Source: Dendrolimus kikuchii | Lineage: Eukaryota; Arthropoda; Insecta; Lepidoptera; Lasiocampidae | Reading direction: 5' to 3' | DNA length: 64,000 nt | Assembly (NCBI GenBank): GCA_019925095.2 | Contig: CM034411.1 | Location: forward strand, 16,492,001 to 16,556,000 | In this document: in pieces, positions 1-10,392 of the stretch | How positions within the stretch are numbered: the stretch's first letter is position 1 | Layout: each line of letters starts with the position of its first letter | The notes under the pieces: model-generated | What the model was told of the DNA's origin: nothing | What the model saw: only the letters and a program-made list of their open reading frames with translations | Databases searched by the model: none | Made by a program: the position numbers and the translations under genes

Positions 1-38
1 AGGGAACTGGCGTGAAGTTATGTATGTATGTATGTACA
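1..38 (+). mobile_element. 3' tip of an (ATGT)n-tailed LINE
   Basis: The first bases match the extreme 3' end of the dispersed LINE family that is longest at 9059-9585 (minus). They encode the end of the conserved RELA-type C-terminus and run into an ATGT microsatellite tail. The rest of the copy lies off the left edge. Confidence 0.75.
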
Positions 39-164
39 TTTTTAAGAATTATCATGAAATCTATATGCATACAATAAATTAAAGTTTTCCCCGCGGCTAT
101 GCCTAGGAAGTAGATCTATTTCACTTGCATAAAAACTTAAGTTCTTTTTTAAACCTTCAGTGAA

Positions 165-277
165 ATATAACTGATGATGAAAACCGCTTCAAAATCCGTT
201 GCGTGGTTTAGGAGTTAACGGATATACATATATACAGACAGACAGACGCGGCAAGCGACTTTATTTTATACTATAAA
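165..277 (+). repeat. RTE-like or Helitron-like repeat tail
   Basis: A short degenerate interspersed fragment: 'aaaaccgcttcaaaatcc', then a cagacagacagac microsatellite and a 'gcggcaagcgac' tail followed by 'actttattttatactat'. The pattern resembles 3' tails of insect RTE-type retrotransposons. The class is inferred from the motif only. Confidence 0.35.
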
Positions 278-280
278 AGG

Positions 281-560
281 TTTTATCCGTGCAGGAACGG
301 AGAAAGAATACAATTTCCTGCGTTGGGGCGGCCTGTCGTAAGAGGCGACAAAACAACCCACAGCCAGGTGGTAGGGCATTTGCCCGACTGGATGGCTACC
401 ACCCCTGGTCTAAAGTATGTTGCCATAACAACAGTCCCCCTTAAGAGAGCAGCAGCGCATTTGTAGCAACTTTGCTGTTGCCAATGTCCATAGGCGATGG
501 TAACCGCTTACCATCAAGTGGGCCGTCTGCCTGTCTGCTGAACTCCTGCAATAAAAAAAA
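281..560 (+). mobile_element. SINE A copy, internally deleted
   Basis: This plus-oriented copy of the ~330-bp A-tailed retroposon begins 'ttttatccgtgcaggaacgg' and ends 'tgcaataaaaaaaa'. Compared with the other copies in this window it lacks about 35 bases after 'gccataacaac', corresponding to the 'cttgagttgtgttccggcat' block. No coding capacity. The A-rich 3' end suggests retroposition. I see no clear tRNA-type B box, so the promoter origin is unknown. Confidence 0.75.
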
Positions 561-1672
561 GGAGATAACGTCGCAGTTATGAGTTACGGTAACGCGAACA
601 AAGTTTCACTGGCACATGCTAGTTTGGATTTTAAATACTTTCATAACAAGTACATCGCTGGGTAAAAATATATTATGTCCGGATAAATTATCGTCGCATA
701 ATTACACATAAGAAGACGTCACAAGCATCAATTTAATCATCCAGACCTAATGAGGTACGACGTACGTGCCATAATCGCCCACCAACAATTTATCATTGCG
801 CCCCAAATACCGAAAACGCGTCGATGTGATCTCATTCTAGACATTCATAGAATTTGGAAACTTTAAAAATGGGTTAATCTCGTAAAAAAATAATTTAAAC
901 TAGAAATTCTTGAGATAAATGTTGCTTTTATAACGCACAGCGGCGATTAGGTTCAATTGTGGATTTTTTTATTATTCGTTAAGTTAAATTGAAAACTATG
1001 ATCAAAGTGGTATGAATAAAATATTACTTATTTTGTTTAGATTCCTACCTTCTAAAACCGTGTCAACATGATGAGAGTACAATTGTACCGAGTATATGAA
1101 TATTGATGCAAGCCGATACTAATCCTTTGCAGGTGTCTTATTACTCCTATAAATTTAAGTGATCATTGTTCGCGCTAATTTCTTTGCTCACGCCGCCGTA
1201 AGACGTCATAAAACCTTCTTTTTTTTGTTGGTATTTCATGCGAATTCTTGGAAGCCATTAAGCTGACCGATTAACGATTTCAAGAACCAGTGGACGGCAT
1301 GTTGCTAGGAGGCCATGTCTCATATCGCCAGCCATGTTCTGACTGCGAACGAGGCGTTAACCTAGTGCACTTTCGGAGAGAATAACAACAAACTTTGCGC
1401 GATTTATGTGATAACTATTTTCTGTCCTACGGTTTGGTTTTGTTGTATTCGGCTATAGTTGTAAGAACGGTCAAATACGTATGCACTTCTAATAAACTTT
1501 GTGATAATTCCAACGGCATTTTCGAATTTACACCCTACAAATTCGTAACAATATAAATAAAATACACTTATACGAAATTATTCCATCCGAGTAAACTCTG
1601 ATAGCGGTTTACACTCATCGAGCTCACTCGTATCTGCTCATTTTCAAGTAGATTTTCACTTCGTCAAACCAG
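561..1672. other. AT-rich stretch, no gene seen
   Basis: No convincing ORF, splice structure or RNA gene on either strand. The piece near 575-625 ('ggtaacgcgaacaaagtttcac') recurs near 5730-5760, so it is probably the edge of a degenerate dispersed repeat. Confidence 0.5.
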
Positions 1673-1800
1673 ATTTTTTATAGCTAGAGTACAGCAGACT
1701 AGCAGACAGTCCACCTGATGGAAAATGGTTACTGTCGCTTATAGGCGTTTGCAAAACAAGAGATGGCACCAACACGCTGCCGACTTCAAAAACATTTGAT
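1673..1800 (-). repeat. Diverged relative of SINE A
   Basis: Contains the recognisable skeleton 'acagcagac..gcagac..tccacctgatgg..ggttac', shared with SINE A but strongly diverged. Similar diverged versions lie at 34738-34790 and 41325-41460. They probably represent an older subfamily. Confidence 0.45.
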
Positions 1801-1976
1801 AGCGTTTTTTAAAAATTCTATACCGCGGCGCCGTGATAAACTCTCCGCTAGGAGCTCAATCCAAATCCCCACGCTGTACAAGACAAAACGTTCTTGAGCA
1901 ACCCTGCGTACGTGAGTGAAACGGCTCAAGGAAACGAGGACAAACATATCGTCGGCGTCAACGCAAGACACGGGTG

Positions 1977-2075
1977 CAGAAATTTTAACTTACATGTATG
2001 ACCTTCAAAAAGTGTTCTGCAGTGGAACTTATTTTGAATTTTTATTCAAAATTCAAAACTTTTGAATTTGAATTT
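1977..2075 (+). repeat. Dispersed repeat, first of two copies
   Basis: Shares 'aaattttaactta', 'accttcaaaaa', 'cagtggaactt' and 'tttgaatttgaa' in the same order and orientation with 21482-21572. Class unknown; no ORF. Confidence 0.5.
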
Positions 2076-2290
2076 ACTTATACCGACTGTAGTGGCTACA
2101 TGTATAAATGTGTGTAATTCACGCTTCTAAAGGTATTTGGTCAACGCCAAGTAATAAAATCTGTGCTCTGGTCTGGTCTTTCGCTTCGCCTGTTTGGATT
2201 CTATGGTCTGAATGTTTAATTTAACATGTGCATTCTGACATTTTTTAAAACTAAAATGACGACAATATTTTGTAAGGAGGGTTACGTAGG

Positions 2291-2985
2291 TATACATACA
2301 TAATATCACGCCTATTTCCATAGGGGTAGGCAGAGACTATGGATTTCCACTTGCGACAATCCTGACAAACAACTTTCGCTTCATCTACTTTCATTAACCT
2401 CTTCATACATACAGGTTTATTTGAGATACTTTTTACCTGACCTCTCTTCAACACTTCTGATATTTGATCATGGTGTTCGTCTGTCTATCGGCAATAACTC
2501 TACCATTCACAACACTGTCATACACCTGTTTTGTAAGTCTAGTCTCATCCGTCCTCCCTACATGCCCAAACCACCTTAACATTCCTTTTTCAACTCTTGT
2601 TATTACATCTTCTTTCAATCCACAACGTTCCCCTATCACACTGCTCCTTATCATATCATTCAAGCTAACCGCACATAGACTTCTCAAAGCTCTCATTTCA
2701 ACTGCGTTTATCCTACTTTCATGCTTCTTCTGCCATACATCAGGGTTGGCACCGACACCCCTCTATGGACAGCCAAGCGTGCCTTTACAGACACTTTCTG
2801 GCTGTTCATAAAAGAGTTTAGCGCTCCATTCATATTACCTGCTATAACTCTCCTTTCAATATCACGCTTTCCGTCTCTGGTAAACATGCAGCGCCTAAGT
2901 AAACAAATTCTCTAACTTGCTCTAACTTTTGATTTCCTATCTGTAAATTACAACTTGTCATTCTTTCATCTCTTTCTAACACACA
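2291..2985 (-). mobile_element. LINE fragment, second family of the RWFGHV type
   Basis: The minus strand encodes, with breaks, MRALRSLCAVSLNDMIR..., then GMLRWFGHVGR and RLTKQVYDSVVNGR, homologous to the C-terminal reverse-transcriptase region of the ELA-ending LINE at 9059-9585 but clearly diverged. The right-hand half (2700-2985) continues the homologous upstream RT region with stops and frameshifts. The 3' end carries 'tatacatacataatatcacgcc'. It is a dead 5'-truncated copy. The LINE clade is not assigned. Confidence 0.65.
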
Positions 2986-3122
2986 TTAATTGGTATACTG
3001 TCACCGTTCCCCCACGGACAAAATTCTAAATCCTGCATTCGTTAAGAGCGTCCACTTCGGAGCCCTAGGTCCGTTCAACATTATAAAAATACAACCAGTT
3101 TATAAATACACAATACAAAACA

Positions 3123-3403
3123 TACATACATATATAACTTCACACCAGTTCCCTTGCGGGGTAGGCACGAACAACAGAGCGCCATTCAGGCTTATTCTTA
3201 CACACCTCACTCACTTCTTTGACATTCATAGCTCTTGCCATGCACGCTCGTCTGTTCTTAAGGCTCCTGACATCACCTTCTGCTAGTACACGATCAATTT
3301 GAAGGTGTGTCGTGGCCTTCCACGACTTCTGCATCCATCCACTTTTGCATTGTACATCTGTTTAGTCATTCTTTCCACATGCCCGAACCACCGGAGCATT
3401 CAT
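3123..3403 (-). mobile_element. 5'-truncated LINE copy with 9-bp TSD
   Basis: Minus-oriented copy of the (ATGT)n-tailed LINE, covering its last ~280 bases. It encodes a degenerate RPRxTFxxQIDRVLAEGDVR / NRRACM / YPARELV C-terminus. The direct repeat TACAAAACA flanks it at 3114-3122 and 3404-3412, marking a target-site duplication. Confidence 0.8.
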
Positions 3404-3450
3404 TACAAAACAATGATACACTAATTATTTAAAAGATTTGCATCACATAG

Positions 3451-3596
3451 CCTTAAGAACAGACGAGTGTGCATGACAAAAGTTATGAATGTCAAAGAAG
3501 TAAGTGAGATGTGTAAGAATGGGCCTAAATGGCGCTCTGTTGTTCGTGCCTACCCCGCAAGGGAACTGGCGTGAAGTTATGTATGTATGTATGTAT
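3451..3596 (+). mobile_element. 5'-truncated LINE copy with 11-bp TSD
   Basis: Plus-oriented last ~145 bases of the same LINE family, ending in (ATGT)n. The direct repeat GCATCACATAG flanks it at 3440-3450 and 3597-3607. It lies 47 bases from the oppositely oriented copy at 3123-3403, so the two form a potential inverted repeat. Confidence 0.82.
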
Positions 3597-3924
3597 GCAT
3601 CACATAGTGAAAAGAAGGCCCATCGATTTCCGCCCGCCTGCAACATATCCTTCGCACATATCAAATCGACTCTATTTCTAACAAAATCTAGATTTATTTA
3701 GTCTAGACATCCATAGCACCTAATAACTATAGACAATCGGTCGGTTTGTTTGCGTTTGTATTTATAAACGGATTCTGTGTTGAAGAAATGTGTCCGCCAT
3801 CATGCGGGATCAGACTTGCCCTCGCCTCCACGGTTTTTTACGCTATGCCGACTTCATGAGCTAGAAGCTGCTAGCCTATTTTAGAAATCAATTTTCAGAC
3901 CTGTCGGCGTTTAGTGTTATATAC

Positions 3925-4060
3925 AACCCGTGCGCAAGTTTGCCGATAGCCTCATGATGTCACGCGGCGATGGTCAGTAGGGTTGACAAAAAAGGTTACA
4001 TAAATATTTATTGCTATAAATTTATTACTGTATATATTTTACATAATTAAATACAATAAT
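3925..4060 (+). repeat. Dispersed repeat, paired with 51715-51855
   Basis: The run 'gtgcgcaagtttgccgatag...cctcatga...ggtcagtagggttg...aggttacataaatatttattgct' reappears in reverse complement at 51715-51855. Class unknown. The flanking region to about 4290 contains CG-rich motifs (cgcgcgtatacgcgc) without a gene. Confidence 0.6.
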
Positions 4061-4820
4061 AGTAAGTAATACATTACAATAATAGTACTCGTAAGTAGTC
4101 ATCGGTAAGGCCCATAGCACACGGCGTATATTAAACGCGCAGTCGACGCGCAGATGACGCGCGTATACGCGCTTCAAACGAGATTCTAACGAGCCTTATA
4201 ACCCCAAGCACACGCGGTGATCGTGAAGCACGCGTCTACTGATACGGCGATACAGACGCGTTGTAGTCGCTCGTAGCTTCTAGGTTTTGATCAGATCAGT
4301 TCAGTTGTACAATGGCGTCGGTTACACTTAGGAAAGCCAATAGAACGTAACTCTGAATGAAATCAACAAAATAAAAAGTCAACAACAATTATACAATTTA
4401 TTTGGTTGATAATATATATACCTATATATACATAAATATTTAATTGTTGCCTTGTAGAATGTTATAAAATATATTTCAATTATAATTTTTGCCCAAATGC
4501 CAAAATAACATGCAATTTTTATTAATTGTGTAAGGAGATCTAATTCAAAACTTTCGCGCTCCATCTGCATTTCATGAGGTATTTTTGTAATACAAATGGT
4601 AATTAATTTTAAAAAATCAACCGATCACAGTCATAAAATTTTTAATCGATTCTCGTAATATTCGGTTTCGATCCCAAAGTACGTTGTAATCAGAAATGTC
4701 AAATCAGGCCTATTACTATGTGACTAGAATAATTACGACTTATAATTTATGACTGATTTAAGTTTACAAAAGGATGTTTAAATTGTAAAAGGTTGATTTA
4801 AAATTTTGAGATTTTTTACA

Positions 4821-5080
4821 TTTTTTTATTGCAGGAGTTCAGCAGATAGGCAGACGGCCCACTTGATGGAAGGCGGTTACCATCGCCTATGGACATTTGC
4901 AATACCAAAGGTGCTACAAATGCGCTGCTGCTCTCTTAAAGTAAACTGGAACCTGGTCACTAATGCCGAAACACAAATCAAGGTTATTATGGCGACATAC
5001 TTTAGACCAGAGGTGGTCGCCATCCAGTCGAACAAATACCCTACCAGCTGGCTGTGGGTTGTTTAGTCGCCTCTTATGAG
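4821..5080 (-). mobile_element. SINE A copy
   Basis: Minus-oriented: the poly-T (A-tail complement) is on the left, followed by 'attgcaggagttcagcag', and the body runs to 'gtttagtcgcctcttatgag'. The 5' terminal ~60 bases of the family are missing. Confidence 0.75.
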
Positions 5081-5270
5081 ATTTTCTATTAAAACAAAAC
5101 TCGACTGCTGGTGGCGCCAACTGTCATTGCAGAGTGTGCTAAGAGTTATACAGTATATAAAAATGGCGTCAATGAATAGGCAACCAATCCTATTGAGTTT
5201 CTGCGCTCCGCAGCCTCGCTCCGCTTCAATGGACAGGCAGCCTTACTGGGCGATTATTATTATTATTATA

Positions 5271-5502
5271 TTTTTTTTATTGCAGGAGTTCAGCAGACAG
5301 GCAGACGGCCCACTTAATGGAAAGCGGTTACCATCGCCTATGCACATTTGCAACACCAAAGGTGCTACAAATGCGCTGCTGCTCTCTTAAGTGAGTCTGG
5401 AACCTGGTCACTAATGCCGGAACACAACTCAAGGTTGTTATGGCGACATACTTTAGACCAGGGGTGGTAGCCATCCAGTCGGGCAAACGCCCTACCACCT
5501 GG
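5271..5502 (-). mobile_element. SINE A copy, 5'-truncated
   Basis: Second minus-oriented copy, about 190 bases after the previous one, preceded by an ATT microsatellite. It stops at 'cctaccacctgg', short of the element's 5' end. Confidence 0.75.
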
Positions 5503-6105
5503 TAAATATTATTCCTAAGTGTTCTTCTTCTGTAGCCCGCCTACTTTTTTTTTTAATCAGACAGACAAAAAAAATCATTATAGAGCTATGTAGATTATAT
5601 CCCGGGTCAACTCTTGATCTCTTTATTTCGATAAATGACGTCATTTCAAACAATATAATACCCCAAAAGATGGCGCTACGGTAACCAATTGTCTTTTGTG
5701 GCGCCGTTGCAATTTACTAACAAACGTTCCATGGCAACGCGAACGAAGTTTCACTAGCACCACTAATACTTAATATTAATCGAGGCGTTCCTAAAGGTGT
5801 TGCATATCAAGGAAGCCGGGACGAATAATGCATGTTATACACAACACATAACTGCTTTTTAGCAATTTTAAAATATTTTGGGTACGGCGTAGATTTCCGT
5901 TAAGTCTAAGCCTAATTTACAAATAGCCAGCCATGTTATCTATGCAAATGAGCTGGGGCCAGGTGTAACAATGAATTCTAATCGTTGAATGGCAAATTGG
6001 ATATTCGTCATCAGTTTTGTTAAAACCCATATTAGAAGTTAGCAAAGTTTTTCAAAGCAAATTTCCCGCTCTGATCGTGTGATTCGAAAACTTCTGTAAA
6101 ATCCC

Positions 6106-6310
6106 TATTAATATTATAAATGCGAAAGTAACTCTGTCTGTCTGTCTGTCTGTTCCGTTTTCACGTAAAAACTACTGGACCGATTTGGCTGAAACTCAGT
6201 ATATATATATTTTCGATGCCGAGAATGAACATAGGATACTTTTTATCCCGGAAAATGAGATAGTTTCCGGGATAAAAGTATATTTGTCTCTCTGTTTGTT
6301 ATCCTTTTAT
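6106..6310 (+). repeat. Interspersed 'acgtaaaaactactgg' repeat
   Basis: Contains 'attataaatgcgaaagtaac', (ctgt)n, 'cgtaaaaactactggaccg' and 'tttatcccgg'. This arrangement is shared, in degenerate form, with 15805-16085 (minus), 32050-32360 and 50390-50580. Probably a non-autonomous Helitron-like or LINE-tail family; no coding capacity. Confidence 0.5.
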
Positions 6311-6421
6311 GGAAAGACTAAATTTCTGATACTCGGTACATATGTAATTTGAATACTACTTTTCATCGTGTGATTCGAAAACTTCTGTAAAATAATATAA
6401 TAATCCTATTTTTATTGATGT

Positions 6422-6710
6422 AGTACAGCACTGACGGCGTACTTAATGGAAAGTGGTTACCGTCGCCTGTGGACATTTGCAACGCCGAAGGTGCTGCCAA
6501 CGTGCTGCTGGCTTCGAAGGAGGAACTGCAACCTGGTCACTGATGTGTTCCACACAACTCAATATCGTTATGGCTACATACTTTAGACCAGGGGTGGTAG
6601 CCATCCAATAGGGAAAATGTCCTACCACCTGGCTGTGAGTTGTTTTGTCGCTTCTTACGACAAGCCGCCGGGCCGTAGGATTTTAGAATTATTTCTCCGT
6701 TCCTGCAGGG
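6422..6710 (-). mobile_element. SINE A copy, diverged
   Basis: Minus-oriented copy with the family landmarks 'ggttaccgtcgcctgtggac', 'accaggggtggtagccatcc' and 'ctccgttcctgcagg'. It has more substitutions than its neighbours and the A-tail side is eroded. Confidence 0.7.
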
Positions 6711-6746
6711 ATACTATCATATTCGAACATATCCATCACAGGCAAA

Positions 6747-6769
6747 ATATATATATATATATATATATA
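6747..6769. repeat. (TA)n microsatellite
   Basis: Uninterrupted TA dinucleotide run of about 11 units. Confidence 0.85.
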
Positions 6770-7212
6770 ATCAGCAAACAAACATATACGTCGTATATTC
6801 TTATGTTATCATCGTGCAATATACATCTAACAACCACAGAGTTCCAGAAACCCAGACCAGAATTAATTAGAAAACCCTGCCATAAATCGGGACCTCCGCG
6901 TTCTTTTGAATTAGGCTAATTAGACCACTACAACAAAGAGACTGAAAAATAATTTATTTGTCACGTTTTTACTACAATCAGATATCTATAGCTACATAAT
7001 TATATAATTCTTGACCTCACTGACCATCTGACATATCGACGCACAGCCCAAACTATTGGGGGTGGGACCTTTACAATTTGCATGCGAGCTCTTTCTATAC
7101 TGTAGGTGCGCACTATGAATGTGATAATCAGGATGAAAGTTAATATGTAAATAAAATTTTAAACACTTGCTACACGTATGTCGGTGTATTTGGAAAATCA
7201 AGCATTAAGGGA

Positions 7213-7706
7213 TTTTATCCGTGCAGGAACGGAGAAAGAATACAATTTCCTGCGGCCGGGCGGCTTGTGGTAAAAGGCGACAACCCACAGCCTGGTGGAA
7301 GGGCATTTGCCCGTCTGAATCGCTACCACCCCTGGTCTAGATTATGCCGCCATAACAACCTTGATTTGTGTTCTGGCATTAACGGCATTAAAGGCGCTAA
7401 TAACGGTGAAGGAAAACATCGTGATGCAACCTGCACGTCGAGATAACCGACGTGTCAAACCTGCCAAGCCGCCTTGGATAAGCGTGGTGGGTATACTGTC
7501 CGTTTCCCTATAGTGAAGGCCCGAGCCCAGCAGTGGGACATTTATGGGCTGCTATTATTATATTATATTAATGGCCAGGTTCCAGTCTCCCTTAAGAGAG
7601 CAGCAGCGCATTTGTAGCGCCTTTGGTGTTGCTAATGTCCATAGGCGATAGTAACTGCTTTCCACCAGTGGGCCGTCTCCCTGTCTGTTATACTCATGCA
7701 ATTATA
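7213..7706 (+). mobile_element. SINE A copy split by a nested insertion
   Basis: Plus-oriented copy starting 'ttttatccgtgcaggaacgg'. It is interrupted after 'ttctggcatta' by a foreign ~180-base segment and resumes at 'atggccaggttccagtctcc'. The repeated ATTAA at both junctions is a plausible short target duplication. Confidence 0.7.
7383..7565 (+). mobile_element. Retroposon tail nested in SINE A
   Basis: Contains 'ggtgaaggaaaacatcgtg', 'gcgtggtgggtatac' and 'cccgagcccagcagtgggac', ending in a TTA/ATT-rich tail. This is the typical 3'-end signature of abundant lepidopteran LINE or SINE families (recalled family pattern). It interrupts the SINE A copy, so it is the younger insertion. Confidence 0.55.
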
Positions 7707-7845
7707 AAGGGGGTGAAATTTTGTATGAAATTTTATATACCTGCTTCTGTTAAAAAGTAAATTTGAGGTTGTTAAAAGGCTATAGAATTTTCTCAAACTA
7801 TAACTATTTTTAATCTACGCGACCAAATCCGCGGGCGGTAGCTAG
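7707..7845 (+). mobile_element. Helitron-like 3' terminus
   Basis: A decayed non-autonomous element ending 'gcgggcggtagCTAG' followed by T. It matches the CTAG|T ending seen at 8611, 14583 and 40950. The 5' end is not clear. Confidence 0.45.
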
Positions 7846-8000
7846 TAAGGAATATTAAATTAGCTGAAATGAATACATTCTAATATAACTCAGATGAAAC
7901 GGCGGAGAAAACTGGTTGTAACGTGAGTCTAATGCCCGGTTTCTGAGATTACCAATGATAGAGTTCAATAACAATTTATTCTATAAGGTTATGTAATAGA

Positions 8001-8106
8001 AAGAAGCAAGTGAGGTGTGTAAGAATGGGCCTAAATGGCGCTCTGTTGTTCGTGCCTACCCCGCAAGGGAACTGGCGTGAAGTTATGTATGTATGTATGT
8101 ATGTAT
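8001..8106 (+). mobile_element. Severely 5'-truncated LINE copy with 13-bp TSD
   Basis: Only the last ~105 bases of the (ATGT)n-tailed LINE are present. The direct repeat GTTATGTAATAGA at 7988-8000 and 8107-8119 proves a clean target-primed insertion. Confidence 0.85.
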
Positions 8107-8411
8107 GTTATGTAATAGATAATCTTTCTTCTTTTATCGAGTTCTTAATACGTGTGAGAGCGTCCGATAACTTTGAAACCGTTGACTAGTACCAACACTC
8201 GCCACTAGATGGATCTATTTACGAAGGAATATCTAATATTTATTTTAATTCATGTTATAAGTAGTAAAATACCAAAATATTTTTATATTTTAGCAATCTA
8301 AAGACATTTTGGTCGTTTTAAATAAGATATTTAGATAAAGTCATGGATTTATAAATAAGAATCATTGTCATAAAAAAAAACATTTATGATATAACGTCAA
8401 ATAGTGTTTGA

Positions 8412-8611
8412 TCTTTTATATATAAAAATGAATCTTAGAAATGTGCACATAAATTGAGAACGACTTTACCGATTTTGATTAAATTTTTTGTGTGTGTTTG
8501 CGTGGGTCCCCGTATGGTTTAGATTCACAATTGGAACCGGTAGGTGGCACTAGAATCGGAGCATAGATATTTATTTTTTTAGGGCAGGACAACGTCTGTC
8601 GGGACAGCTAG
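8412..8611 (+). mobile_element. Short Helitron-like element
   Basis: Begins 'tcttttatatataaaaatga' after an A and ends 'gggacagCTAG' before a T, fitting the A|T insertion rule of Helitrons with a TC start and CTAG end. A sister element lies at 13990-14583, with shared internal phrases 'ggtaggtggc', 'ggcaggacaa' and 'gtctg'. No Rep/helicase coding. It ends immediately beside the Harbinger remnant. Confidence 0.6.
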
Positions 8612-9634
8612 TTTTTCATATTTAGGTACGCTTTGACGTTTGATTGGCATATAAAACGTGCCTTCACTTCTCTGAGGTATTCTGGATTTGGCAAGCTTAT
8701 GCTAGTTCGGGATAATTTTGCTGTTTCCTTACTTACTTTAGATATCACTCTTAACACAGTGGTTTTATGGACATTTATATCATCACCAATACCTACCTGA
8801 AGTACCAGTAGCGTAAAAGCGTAAAGATATACAAATTTGCTCCAACACGGACAACGTGTATTTACGATTAGCAATAGGTGCTAATGCAGGATAATTCTTC
8901 TCACATAGGTGCATCACAGTGCACTTGTTGAACCGGTATCTCATTTTAAATTCTTCATCTGTAAATAATTCGAATGAATTTCTACGTATCCTTAAGTTTC
9001 GAAGTATGGACATAGTTGAAATAATCTGCAGTATTTCCATAACCAACTCCGATGAACTACATACGTACATAACTTCACGCCAGTTCCCTTGCGGGGTAGG
9101 CACGAACAACAAAGCGCCATTCAGGCTTATTCCTACACACCTCACTTGCTTCTTTGACATTCATAACTCTTCTCATGCACGCTCGTCTGTTCTTAAGGCT
9201 CCTGACATCACCCTCTGCTAGTACACGATCAATTTGATCATGGAAGGTGGGTCGTGGCCTTCCACGACTTCTGCATCCATCCACTTCTGCATTGTATATC
9301 TGTTTTGTCATTCTTTCATCATGCATTCTTTCCATATACCCAAACCACCGGAGCATTCCTTTCCTTATCTTCACCCCGACACTCTCTTTCAGACCAACTC
9401 TCTTTCTTACTTCGGTATTACGAACGCGGTCCGCGAGCGTCAGTCCGCAGATTGTGCGCAGTGCTCGCATCTCGACCACGTTTACTCTACTTTTATGCAC
9501 TCTCTTCCATACCCAACTCTCGCTTCCATACGTGAGCGTAGGTACCAGCTCCGCGTTGTGTATGGCAAGCTGGGCCTTCTGGCTGAACTCCGATGAACTG
9601 CTTGTCCATAATTCTAATCTTTTTAGTATAGTTG
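8612..9634 (-). pseudogene. PIF/Harbinger transposase, N-terminal remnant
   Basis: On the minus strand, reading from 9634 across a LINE insertion (9059-9585) into 9058-8612, the frame gives SELVMEILQI...NSFELFTDEEFKMRYRF, then LSVLEQICISLRFYATGTS. After a frameshift near 8800 come DINVHKTTVLRVISKVSKE and LPNPEYLREVKARF. These match the conserved N-terminal part of HARBI1-like transposases: the RFYATGSFQ-type motif followed by a helix-turn-helix 'TVSRIVxxV' block (family knowledge). The catalytic DDE part is absent; the left side abuts a Helitron-like element. Dead by truncation, frameshift and a LINE insertion flanked by a 14-bp TSD. A host gene derived from Harbinger is unlikely given the breaks. 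Confidence 0.75.
9059..9585 (-). mobile_element. Longest copy of the (ATGT)n LINE, 14-bp TSD
   Basis: A minus-strand ORF (about 9500-9075) encodes MRALRTICGLTLADR, then KRVGLKES, GMLRWFGYMERM, RMTKQIYNAEVDG, RGRPRPTFHDQIDRVLAEG, NRRACM and VVRAYPARELA. This is the typical C-terminal end of an insect non-LTR retrotransposon polyprotein; the RT catalytic part is lost by 5' truncation. The direct repeat AACTCCGATGAACT at 9045-9058 and 9586-9599 is the target duplication. The insertion splits the Harbinger transposase remnant. Clade (RTE-, CR1- or other) is not assigned. Confidence 0.85.
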
Positions 9635-9878
9635 TTTTTTTTTTTTTTTTTTTTTATTGCAGGTCAGCAGACAGGCAGACGGCCCACTTGATCGAAAGCG
9701 GTTACCATCGCCTATGGACATTTGCAACAGCAAAGTTGCTACAAATGCGCTGCTGCTCTCTTAAGTGAAACTGGAACCTGGTCACTAATGCTGGAACACA
9801 ACTCAAGGTTGTTATGGCGACATACTTTAGACCAGGGGTGGTAGCCATCCAGTCGGGCAAATGCCCTACCACCTGGCA
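9635..9878 (-). mobile_element. SINE A copy, 5'-truncated
   Basis: Minus-oriented: a ~20-base poly-T, then 'attgcaggtcagcagac' through 'cctaccacctgg'. It bounds the 5' side of the Harbinger remnant and so probably also truncated it. Confidence 0.78.
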
Positions 9879-10051
9879 GTGAAGCAGTTTACAATTTGAT
9901 ATAAATAATTATATGTGTTAAGTAACTTTTAAATTATGGCCTTGAGAGACGTCAAACAAAAGATATGTAATAGATAAACGCCCAATATTGGTAAGTTGTA
10001 ACTAAGTTTAACTGAACTTTATCGTACGATGGTGTGTTCAGAAACGCAATT

Positions 10052-10381
10052 GGAGTTTTTGGCGGGAACTGAAAGGAGATGTTGTGCTGTGCAGTTTTAT
10101 TTTCTAAAAATGTGTAAAATCACTCTAAAATGAACAATAGTTGTTGGATATTGATAGTTTTTGAGTAGTAATTTATGTGTTTTTGTGAGAAATGTGATCT
10201 CTATAGTCAAATGTGGCTTTTTGAGTTGTCACAAGAACTCCGTTGAATAGCACTAACTGATTACCTACAGTTCAGCTGTGCTACACATAGGCTTAAGAAA
10301 ATGAAGAAACTATATTGTAAACTAAGATCTAGCTTAAAGGCCTAGCTGCCAAGCCATAAAGTTAAATAAAATAAAAATAAA
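10052..10381 (+). mobile_element. Retroposon F copy 1, TSD-flanked
   Basis: Begins 'ggagtttttggcgggaactg' and ends with 'ggcctagctgccaag' plus an A-rich tail (aaataaaataaaaataaaga). Direct repeats GAAACGCAATT (10041-10051) and GAAACGTAATT (10382-10392) flank it. Sister copies are 17390-17656 (plus) and 35615-35936 (minus), all starting at about the same 5' point. No ORF and no tRNA boxes seen. Confidence 0.75.
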
Positions 10382-10392
10382 GAAACGTAATT

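Noticed and set aside
8783..9160. A continuous 125-aa minus-strand ORF, apparently a single protein
   Set aside because: Its first ~34 residues (to about 9059) come from the antisense-frame 3' end of the inserted LINE and microsatellite, and the rest is Harbinger transposase. It is a chance fusion across an insertion junction, not a gene.
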